Positions 1-5,699 of a DNA stretch of 5,701 nucleotides are shown one piece after another. The stretch's first letter is position 1, and each line of letters starts with the position of its first letter. The translations under genes and the position numbers were made by a program. This DNA is from a bacterium. GTDB lineage: Bacteria; UBA9089; UBA9088. The notes beneath the pieces were generated by a model that ran no database searches, was not told the DNA's origin, and saw only the letters and a list, made by a program, of their open reading frames with translations. The DNA lies in the NCBI GenBank assembly GCA_003498085.1, contig DNCM01000022.1:1-5701 (forward strand), read 5' to 3'.

Positions 1-720
1 CCAAACTCAATTGATAATGCAAAGCCAGGGGATATTATTACATTAAATATCTTAATTTCTGATGCAAGGAATGTCTTTTGTGGTGAGATTCATTTAACTT
101 ATGACAAAGAGCTTCTTGAGCCAACAGAAAATAAGTTACACAAAGGAAACTTTTTACCAGATAATGCCTATATCCTAAAGAACAATATAGGTAATGGAAA
201 GATAGATTATGCCTTTGGCTTAATGAAGCCAGAAACATCTGACTTAGGAATCCTTGGGACAATAGAGTTTATAGTAAAGAAACAAGGAAAAACCAATATA
301 TCCTTTGACTTTGACAATAATTCAAACAGAAACACAATGTTTATTGAAAGGACAAGCACAGGAGACCAATTACCCAATGTAGAGCAAGAACCCATAGAGA
401 TAGATGCCCCTGTTATTCCAAAGGTATCAATTTTACTCCAATCATTTCCAAACCCAGCAAATAATTCTTGTTGGATTCCATTTAAACTTGCAGAAGATGC
501 CTATGTTTCTCTTACAATCTATAATATTCTTGGACAAAAGGTAAAAACAATAGAGGTAGGACAGAGAAAAAGAGGCTCATACACAAAAGCAAAGGAAGGA
601 AGTGCAATATTCTGGGACTTAAAGAATGATTCTGGACAAAGAGTCTCAACAGGTCTATACTATTACAAACTAAAACTAGGAAAATTCTCACAAACAAAGT
701 CTATGGTTGTTGGGAAATAA
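1..720 (+). CDS. Cohesin-domain surface protein with FlgD-like/type IX C-terminal sorting domain (5' partial)
   Basis: The frame is open from base 1, so the N-terminus and any signal peptide lie outside the window; the first in-window ATG (223) is internal, because it falls inside the cohesin fold. The 239 visible residues form three parts. Residues ~5-117 look like a cohesin/CBM-type beta-sandwich: AKPGDIITLNILI, then LTYDKELLEP, then ILGTIEFIVKKQG, the usual order of strands in this family. Residues ~118-140 are an acidic, proline-containing linker. Residues ~141-239 match C-terminal sorting domains of the FlgD-like/Por type: SFPNPANN, LTIYNILGQKVKTIEVG, a FWDLKNDSGQRVSTGLYYYKL block, and the ending KSMVVGK. 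Known family role: cohesins bind dockerins or act as adhesive modules, and the C-terminal domain directs export through a type IX-like route in diderm bacteria. Secretion and surface location are inferred. No catalytic domain is visible, so the activity of the whole protein is unknown. It ends 10 bases from convergent metG. Confidence 0.85.
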   Translation, partial: PNSIDNAKPGDIITLNILISDARNVFCGEIHLTYDKELLEPTENKLHKGNFLPDNAYILKNNIGNGKIDYAFGLMKPETSDLGILGTIEFIVKKQGKTNISFDFDNNSNRNTMFIERTSTGDQLPNVEQEPIEIDAPVIPKVSILLQSFPNPANNSCWIPFKLAEDAYVSLTIYNILGQKVKTIEVGQRKRGSYTKAKEGSAIFWDLKNDSGQRVSTGLYYYKLKLGKFSQTKSMVVGK

Positions 721-730
721 TCTTTAGGAA

Positions 731-2212
731 TTAAATAGATTTTCTTGTGAATAAATGCTCACCGAGAGAAATCTTTGTTTTTTCTAAAAGAAGGCCCCAT
801 TTAAATGAAGATAAGGAAAATTCTTTGTCTGCTCCAAGTTGCTTAAGGATTTCTTTTGATGTATTTGGCATTATTGGCAAAATAAACCCTGCAATATACC
901 TTAATGCCTCAAGGAGGCTATAAAGAACACTATAAAGCCTTTCTTTATCAGAAATTGTCCATGGCTTTTCTTGGTCTATGTATCTGTTGCATTCGTTGAT
1001 AAAACTCCAGACCTTCTCAAGCCAGGCATTAAATCTTAGGTTTTCAAAGTCATCATCCATCTTTTGAAAGCATTCTTGAGCAAGGCTGGAAAGTCTATCT
1101 TCTTTTCCTTTTGGTGGAACCCTTCCATCAAGATACTTATTCACCATAACAAGTGTTCTTGAGACCAAATTTCCTAAATCATTTACGAGGTCAGAATTGA
1201 GCCTGTTTATCAGATTATCATAAGAAAAATCTCCATCCAATCCAAATGTTAAATCTCTTAAGAGAAAGTATCTTAAGCAGTCAGTGCCAACATCATCACA
1301 TAGAATTTCAGGAGAAACAACATTTCCTTTTGACTTTGACATCTTTTCGCCTTTTATGTTCCACCATCCATGTGCAAACACTCTTTTTGGTGGAGCAATA
1401 CCACAGGCAAAAAGCATACAGGGCCAGGTTATCGAATGGAATCTCAATATATCCTTTCCAACAAGATGAAGGTCGCAGGGCCAGTATTTTTCGAATTTAT
1501 CTTTATCATCTGGCCAACCAACACAGGTCAAATAATTTGTCAATGCTTCAAACCAGACATAGATAATAGCAGAAGACGATGGTATTGGAACAGGGATTCC
1601 CCATTTCGTTGTTTCTCTAGTTATACTCAAATCAGAGAACTCTTTACTCTCTACCATGTTTACCATTTCCTGGAGGCGGAATGAAGGCATTATAAAATCT
1701 GGAGAATCTTTAAAAAACGAAAGGAGCCTATCTTTATATTTAGAAAGATTAAAATAGTATGTAGGAGATGAAAGTAAGCTAGTTTCCCTTCCACATGACG
1801 GACATATATCTTCTCTTGCATAGCTTTCGCAGTGGATACAGTATGGACCATCGTATACTCCATAATAGATATCCCCATTTTTATAGAGTTTCTCAAAAAA
1901 AGCCTGTGAGGCCACCTTATGTCGTTCCTCGCTTGTTCTTATAAAGTCATCATGCGATATAGAAAGTTTATTCCACAATACCCTAAACCTTTCTTGCATT
2001 GTAGAAGTAAGCTCTTTTGGATGAATCCTTCTTTTCTGTGCCTCTAGTTCTATCTTTTGGCCATGTTCATCGGTTCCAGTTGTAAATAAAACATCATATC
2101 CACAAAGTCTTTTATATCTTGCCATTGCATCTCCTGCAATTGTTGTATATGCATGGCCAATGTGAGGGATATCATTTACATAATAAAGTGGTGTGGTAAT
2201 ATAGTATTTCAT
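731..2212 (-). CDS. metG: Methionine--tRNA ligase (methionyl-tRNA synthetase)
   Basis: Class I aminoacyl-tRNA synthetase that charges initiator and elongator tRNA-Met with methionine using ATP, in the cytoplasm. The Rossmann fold carries HIGH (residues 17-20) and TTGTDEHGQK (44-53). A connective-peptide zinc site follows, with Cys125, Cys128, Cys137 and Cys140 (C-x2-C-x8-C-x2-C). WGIPVP is at 204-209 and KMSKS at 290-294. The helical anticodon-binding domain shows the expected NLVSR (Asn348, Arg352) and a KPW tryptophan (Trp418). At 493 residues it ends after this domain and lacks the C-terminal Trbp111/EMAP-like tRNA-binding extension found in longer homologues such as B. subtilis MetS. Oddity: the family's YVW-x-DA element reads YVWFEA, with Glu222 in place of Asp. 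The ATG abuts the ricT stop (TAA at 2215-2213, then ATG at 2212), and no Shine-Dalgarno lies at normal spacing, so translation probably couples to ricT. It is the last gene of the leftward block. Confidence 0.97.
   Translation of the reverse strand: MKYYITTPLYYVNDIPHIGHAYTTIAGDAMARYKRLCGYDVLFTTGTDEHGQKIELEAQKRRIHPKELTSTMQERFRVLWNKLSISHDDFIRTSEERHKVASQAFFEKLYKNGDIYYGVYDGPYCIHCESYAREDICPSCGRETSLLSSPTYYFNLSKYKDRLLSFFKDSPDFIMPSFRLQEMVNMVESKEFSDLSITRETTKWGIPVPIPSSSAIIYVWFEALTNYLTCVGWPDDKDKFEKYWPCDLHLVGKDILRFHSITWPCMLFACGIAPPKRVFAHGWWNIKGEKMSKSKGNVVSPEILCDDVGTDCLRYFLLRDLTFGLDGDFSYDNLINRLNSDLVNDLGNLVSRTLVMVNKYLDGRVPPKGKEDRLSSLAQECFQKMDDDFENLRFNAWLEKVWSFINECNRYIDQEKPWTISDKERLYSVLYSLLEALRYIAGFILPIMPNTSKEILKQLGADKEFSLSSFKWGLLLEKTKISLGEHLFTRKSI
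737..783 (+). terminator. Possible weak intrinsic terminator of the rightward surface-protein gene
   Basis: On the plus strand AGATTTTCT (737-745) can pair with AGAGAAATCT (765-774) if one base is bulged, and a T-rich run TTTGTTTTTTC follows at 774-784. The position, just after the stop at 718-720, is right for a terminator. It would lie inside the 3' end of metG on the other strand. The stem is AT-rich, the loop is about 19 bases, and T-runs are common in this sequence, so this may be chance. Confidence 0.25.
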
Positions 2213-3001
2213 TTAGACTTTAATAGGAACTTCAATTATTCTGTCGTCCTCAAGTCTTACTTTGATTGATGAACGGATTGGGGAAACTTCCTCGATAACC
2301 CCAATCCCTTCTTGTGTTTTATAAGTTGTCTCTTCCTTTGGCATCTTTTCCCTGAATGTTTTGTAAAATTCATATTCAAAGGCAAGGCAACACATGAATT
2401 TTCCACATATTCCTGTCATTTTAGAAAAAGAAAGGTTTAGGTTCTGCTCTTTCGCCATTTTCAGACTTACTGATTTTGGGGAAGTAAGGAATTTTGAACA
2501 ACAAAATTCCCTTCCGCACCATGAAATTCCTCCAAATAACCTCATTTCATCCATTAATCTTATCTGATAAAGCTCAATCCTACTAGATAGAACGCCTGCA
2601 AGCTCTTTAACGAGCGCCTTAAAATCTATCTTTTCATCTGCACTAAAATAGAATGTGTATTTTGTTCTATCAAGGGAAAGGTGGACATCAACAAACTTCA
2701 TAGGGAGGTTGTGTTTTTTAACTTTCTCTAAAAATACTTTTTTAGAAAACTCCTCTTTTTCTTTATTATCGTCAATAGTTTTCTTATCTTCTTCTGTTGC
2801 TTTTCTTATAACGATGGAATTTGCCTTTATAACTTCATCTTCCTTCAAAATCCTTGGATGTTCAATAACATTTGCTATATCTTCAACGCCATCTATCCGA
2901 ACAACACATAAATCCCCTTTTTTAAGGATGAGTTCACCAGGATTACAATAATTTATTCTATAATCCTTTGGAAATCTAACCCCAACTACTTCTTTAAGCA
3001 T
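2213..3001 (-). CDS. ricT: RicT/YaaT-type PSP1-domain iron-sulfur protein
   Basis: A PSP1-family protein of 262 residues, close to the usual length. An N-terminal half (~1-95) with a charged lysine/glutamate stretch (~70-96) is followed by KYTFYFSADEKIDFKALVKE (114-133), RIELYQIR (141-148) and the cysteine signature: GGISWCGREFCC (Cys162, 167, 168) and GICGKFMCCL (Cys199, 204, 205). In B. subtilis RicT (YaaT) joins RicA (YmcA) and RicF (YlbF) in a complex that carries [4Fe-4S] clusters and affects RNase Y-dependent mRNA maturation, competence, sporulation and biofilm formation. Fe-S binding here is inferred from the conserved cysteines. Homologues occur in many phyla where the role is not established. 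The start is set by an AAGGA at 3015-3011, nine bases before the ATG, and the gene begins inside the last codons of holB (8-base overlap). The holB-ricT pairing matches B. subtilis holB-yaaT. RicA and RicF are not in the window. Confidence 0.93.
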   Translation of the reverse strand: MLKEVVGVRFPKDYRINYCNPGELILKKGDLCVVRIDGVEDIANVIEHPRILKEDEVIKANSIVIRKATEEDKKTIDDNKEKEEFSKKVFLEKVKKHNLPMKFVDVHLSLDRTKYTFYFSADEKIDFKALVKELAGVLSSRIELYQIRLMDEMRLFGGISWCGREFCCSKFLTSPKSVSLKMAKEQNLNLSFSKMTGICGKFMCCLAFEYEFYKTFREKMPKEETTYKTQEGIGVIEEVSPIRSSIKVRLEDDRIIEVPIKV

Positions 3002-3824
3002 CTAAGACCATCCTTTCCAAAACAAGCCTTTTGTTGCAATTTGCATTTATATATTCTTTTGCAGATAATAGTTTCTCAATAAAAGAAAAAGAGGCTTTTT
3101 TTCTTAAAATAGAGATAAAAATATCGAGCAAAAAAGGAAATCTATTTTCCATTTCAATCAGTCTATTTGCAACATTTAGGTTTTTTTCTTTTTTAAATAA
3201 ATCAAGCCATGAGATAATACTTTGAATATCATATTTGCCATATTCCAATGCAAGGGATATACTTCCAAAAGATAGTTCTGCTATATCTTCGTGAAACTCA
3301 TGACCATTTGCTTCAAAAATTTTCCTTTGGCTATCTAGGGACAATGATTTAAATCTTACGGTGAAGCATCTTGATAGGATTGTTGGGAAAAGTGAGAGAG
3401 TTGTGGTTGTTATCAAGATAAAGATAGTCTCTTTTGCCTCTTCTAATATCTTAAGGAGGCTATTTTCTGCTTCTTCTGTAAGAAAATGGCAGTTATCTAT
3501 TATGTATATCTTTTTTTTATACATTGGTCTAAGATAAGCCTCTTTTATTATATCCCTTATCATATCAATCTTTATATATCCATTATCGTCTTTTACCTCT
3601 TTTATATCAGGGTGGATTCCTTTATTAAACATCTTACAAGAATGACATGCATTACATCCCAAATTTTCGCAATTTATCGCGCATGCAAAAACCTTTGCGG
3701 CAAACCTTTTTCCACTTCCATCCTTTCCTAGAAAAAGGAGTGGTTTATCAAAGTTCTTCTCTTTAGCAAGCGTTTTTAACAATGAAATAGCTTCATCCTG
3801 GCCAATTATACTATCCCAAACCAT
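2994..3824 (-). CDS. holB: DNA polymerase III subunit delta' (clamp loader)
   Basis: AAA+ protein of 276 residues, the delta-prime component of the clamp loader that opens and places the sliding clamp on primed DNA. Visible features in order: IIGQDEA near the N-terminus (6-12); P-loop GKDGSGKR (33-40); a zinc-module cysteine set C52-x4-C57-x2-C60-x2-C63, slightly tighter than the usual first spacing; Walker B region IYIIDNCHFL (106-115); NSLLKILEE (121-129); and an SRC motif (151-153), the family's arginine-finger segment. The length and the degenerate Walker B favour delta-prime over DnaX, which would be longer and keep a DExx box. Walker A is intact, including Lys39, whereas the Walker B glutamate is replaced (DNCH), so ATP might bind but hydrolysis is doubtful (inference). 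The C-terminal half is poorly conserved, as is usual. The start ATG has no clear Shine-Dalgarno, only an A-run. It is first in the probable holB-ricT-metG unit and overlaps ricT by 8 bases. Confidence 0.92.
   Translation of the reverse strand: MVWDSIIGQDEAISLLKTLAKEKNFDKPLLFLGKDGSGKRFAAKVFACAINCENLGCNACHSCKMFNKGIHPDIKEVKDDNGYIKIDMIRDIIKEAYLRPMYKKKIYIIDNCHFLTEEAENSLLKILEEAKETIFILITTTTLSLFPTILSRCFTVRFKSLSLDSQRKIFEANGHEFHEDIAELSFGSISLALEYGKYDIQSIISWLDLFKKEKNLNVANRLIEMENRFPFLLDIFISILRKKASFSFIEKLLSAKEYINANCNKRLVLERMVLDA
3011..3015 (-). promoter_or_regulatory. Shine-Dalgarno site of ricT inside holB
   Basis: Reading leftward, GGAAAGGATGG sits within the last codons of holB. Its AAGGA core (3015-3011) is nine bases ahead of the ricT ATG at 3001. 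This is the clearest ribosome-binding site in the leftward block and supports the chosen ricT start despite the overlap with holB. Confidence 0.7.
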
Positions 3825-3841
3825 ACTTTTTTTTAGCTTTT

Positions 3842-3870
3842 ATTTTACCAAACACAAATAAAAATTGCAA
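3842..3870 (-). promoter_or_regulatory. Putative sigma-70-type promoter for holB-ricT-metG
   Basis: In the 49-base gap between nadD and holB the minus strand reads TTGCAA (3870-3865; 4/6 match to TTGACA), then exactly 17 bases, then TAAAAT (3847-3842; 5/6 match to TATAAT). A TGG directly before the -10 fits an extended -10 (TGn). A transcript would start near 3837-3834, leaving only about 10-13 leader bases before the holB ATG. The region is very AT-rich, so chance matches are likely. The exact spacing and the position in the only real gap of the block raise confidence. An AT-only inverted repeat AAAATT-GCA-AATTTT (3861-3875) overlaps the -35 and the nadD stop; it has no GC pairs in its stem and is not a convincing terminator. 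Confidence 0.5.
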
Positions 3871-3873
3871 ATT

Positions 3874-4431
3874 TTACATATATAATCCATGTTTCTGGAT
3901 GTATTTTAAAACACCATCTGGTACAAGGTATTTTATGGAGAGGCCTTGTTTTATCCTTTCCCTTATCATTGTCGATGATACGGGTAGCGTTGGATATTCG
4001 ATGATGGTAATGTCTGGATCTGTATAGGAAAAATCAGACCTTTTTATTGCAACAAATTTCACAAGGAGAATAAGTGTTTTATAATCCTTCCATGTTGGAA
4101 GCTCAGGAATTGTATCCTGACCTATGATAAAATAATACTCATTTTCTCCATAAAGCCTTTTTATTTCTTTGGCTGTATCAATTGTATATGATATGCCTTC
4201 TCTCTTTGCTTCAATGTCTAAGCAGATAAAGTTTTGATTTTCTTCCAATGCAATATTTACCATTGCAATCCTATCTTTACTACTTGCATAAGATTTTGGT
4301 TTGTGTGGAGGTATATGAGATGGAGTAAAGAGAACTTTATCAAGACCTAAACTAACTCTTGCTCCTTCTCCTCCTTGAAGATGTCCGAAATGGATGGGGT
4401 CAAAAACCCCACCAAATATGCCAATTTTCAC
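3874..4431 (-). CDS. nadD: Nicotinate-nucleotide adenylyltransferase
   Basis: Transfers AMP from ATP to nicotinate mononucleotide, giving deamido-NAD, in NAD synthesis in the cytoplasm. The 185 residues are slightly shorter than the common ~190-215. Nucleotidyltransferase signatures are clear: GIFGGVFDPIHFGHL (4-18) with the H-x-G-H pair His14/His17, IPPHK (40-44), DRIAMV (53-58), IIGQDTIPELPTWKDY (102-117), where the family more often has GAD, and the C-terminal SSTMIRERI (152-160), the ISSTxIR phosphate-binding element. The start is GTG at 4431, four bases into the end of proA (GTGA overlap). An AAGGAA lies just two bases ahead, too close for a standard ribosome-binding site, so reinitiation after proA is likely. 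The helix after GHL reads QGGEGAR, with glycines where the family usually has Ala/Glu; the DNA there contains AAGGAGG (4376-4370). proA-nadD adjacency is common in bacteria, but the frequent follower rsfS is absent here. Confidence 0.96.
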   Translation of the reverse strand: MKIGIFGGVFDPIHFGHLQGGEGARVSLGLDKVLFTPSHIPPHKPKSYASSKDRIAMVNIALEENQNFICLDIEAKREGISYTIDTAKEIKRLYGENEYYFIIGQDTIPELPTWKDYKTLILLVKFVAIKRSDFSYTDPDITIIEYPTLPVSSTMIRERIKQGLSIKYLVPDGVLKYIQKHGLYM

Positions 4432-5663
4432 TTCCTTATCTGGCCATCGCCAAATATGATGAACTTTGATGATGTAAGCTCTTTTAATCCCATAGGACCC
4501 CTTGCATGAAGCTTTTGGGTTGATATGCCAATTTCAGCGCCAAGTCCAAATTCCCCTCCATCAGTGAACCTTGTTGATGCATTCACATAAACACTAGATG
4601 AATCAACCATCCGTAAAAACTTCATGGCATTTGTATATGAATTTGTCACGATTGCGTCCGAATGGTGAGAACCATAATGATTTATATGTTCTATCGCATC
4701 ATCCAAAGAAGAAACAATTTTAATTGAGAGGATCAATGCAAGGTATTCTGTCCTCCAGTCAGCCTCTGTTATAGCAATTACATCTGGACAGATTTCTCTA
4801 GTTTTTTCACACCCACGAATTTCACATCCACTAGATTTTAATCTTATAACAAGTGGGGGCAAGATTTTACGAGCAACATCTTTATGCACAAGCAATGTCT
4901 CCATTGCATTGCAGACTCCAGGCCTTTGAACCTTTGCATTGAATGCTATTTCCTCTGCCATACCAAGAAAGCATTCACTATCGATGTAGACATGGCATAT
5001 CCCTTCGCCATGAGCGATAATGGGAACCTTTGCACCTTCTCCAATTGCATCAATTAAGGCTTTTCCTCCCCTTAAAATAATACAGTCAATATACTTGTCT
5101 TGTAGTGCAAGTTTTTTTACTACTTCCCTTCCTTCAATATAAAAAACACTATCAGACAACCCATAATCAGATAAAATGTCCTTTATTATCGATATAAGAT
5201 ATTTGTTAGAATTTTTAGCCTCGATCCCCCCTTTCAAAATACAACTATTTCCAGATTTAAAACAAAGGGAGAAAGCGTCTGCGGTCACATTTGGTCTTGC
5301 TTCGTATATGATACCAATAACACCGAGAGGAACCCTCATCTTTCCAACAACAAGACCACTTTTGACCCTTTTTGTATCATAAATTTCACCAATTGGATCA
5401 GGAAGATTTATTATATTTTTTATCCCTTCTACAATCCCATTTATCCTCTTTTCATCAAGTAAGAGTCTATCCATTAAGGCAGATGATAGACCTATTTTTT
5501 CTCCATATTCGAGATCTTTTTTATTTTCTTGGATTATCTCTTTGCTTCTTTTATGAATTTCATCTGCAATACGTGCGAGTATGTCATTCTTTTCACATTC
5601 CAAAAGGCAAGAAATCTTATAAGATGCTAATTTTGCCTTTTCTGCAATCTTCTTTATATTCAT
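4428..5663 (-). CDS. proA: Glutamate-5-semialdehyde dehydrogenase (gamma-glutamyl phosphate reductase)
   Basis: NADPH-dependent enzyme of the aldehyde dehydrogenase superfamily that reduces gamma-glutamyl phosphate to glutamate-5-semialdehyde, the second step of proline synthesis, in the cytoplasm. At 411 residues it is the usual full length. Visible features: the N-terminal helix set with KNDILARIADEI (25-36) and ENKKDL (46-51); the ProA hallmark VPLGVIGIIYEARPNVTADA (111-130); LKGGIEA (143-149); RGGKALI (198-204); HGEGICHVYID (218-228); and the catalytic cysteine Cys251 in QRPGVCNAMETLL (246-258). The C-terminal GEFGLGAEIGIS and HARGPMGLKEL segments are also intact. ATG at 5663 is chosen because the protein then begins just where homologues begin; an AGGA precedes it with very short spacing. 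The partner proB is not visible: only 38 bases lie upstream, and these contain a GC-rich palindrome. proA leads the visible part of the unit and overlaps nadD by four bases. Confidence 0.97.
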   Translation of the reverse strand: MNIKKIAEKAKLASYKISCLLECEKNDILARIADEIHKRSKEIIQENKKDLEYGEKIGLSSALMDRLLLDEKRINGIVEGIKNIINLPDPIGEIYDTKRVKSGLVVGKMRVPLGVIGIIYEARPNVTADAFSLCFKSGNSCILKGGIEAKNSNKYLISIIKDILSDYGLSDSVFYIEGREVVKKLALQDKYIDCIILRGGKALIDAIGEGAKVPIIAHGEGICHVYIDSECFLGMAEEIAFNAKVQRPGVCNAMETLLVHKDVARKILPPLVIRLKSSGCEIRGCEKTREICPDVIAITEADWRTEYLALILSIKIVSSLDDAIEHINHYGSHHSDAIVTNSYTNAMKFLRMVDSSSVYVNASTRFTDGGEFGLGAEIGISTQKLHARGPMGLKELTSSKFIIFGDGQIRK

Positions 5664-5682
5664 TTCCTGTTCAATCTTACCG

Positions 5683-5699
5683 GCCTGCCTTCGGCAGGC
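5683..5699. repeat. GC-rich perfect palindrome upstream of proA
   Basis: GCCTGCC-TTC-GGCAGGC is a perfect 7-base inverted repeat with a three-base loop. It lies 20 bases ahead of the proA start codon and reaches almost to the window edge. Its composition (13 G/C of 17) contrasts sharply with the AT-rich surroundings. It could be a dispersed short palindromic repeat, a terminator of an upstream gene, or part of a longer structure beyond the edge. On the plus strand two T's follow before the sequence ends, so a T-run cannot be assessed. Confidence 0.7.

Noticed and set aside
223..225. ATG at 223 as the start of the rightward gene
   Set aside because: The frame is open from base 1, and the residues before 223 continue the cohesin fold (PGDIITLNILI, LTYDKELLEP), so this methionine is internal.
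38..697. Minus-strand open frames under the surface-protein gene (38-262, 207-395, 512-697)
   Set aside because: They are short, rich in Leu/Phe/Ser from reading A-rich DNA in reverse, and opposite a clearly coding frame.
1246..1684. Three overlapping plus-strand open frames of 61-106 codons within metG
   Set aside because: They lie antisense to well-conserved metG motifs, resemble no known family, and have compositions expected from reverse-strand reading.
1690..1896. 68-codon minus-strand open frame inside metG
   Set aside because: It is an out-of-frame shadow across the metG zinc region with no family resemblance.
2655..3731. Plus-strand open frames opposite ricT and holB (2655-2951, 3031-3225, 3486-3731)
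   Set aside because: Hydrophobic-looking Phe/Ser/Ile runs arise from antisense of Lys/Glu-rich coding DNA; no convincing start sites or families.
3861..3875. AT-only inverted repeat as a nadD terminator
   Set aside because: The 6-base stem has no GC pair and is not followed by a convincing T-run in the leftward direction, so it is too weak to call.
5176..5382. 68-codon plus-strand open frame opposite proA
   Set aside because: It is antisense to the strongly conserved proA core and shows no recognisable features.
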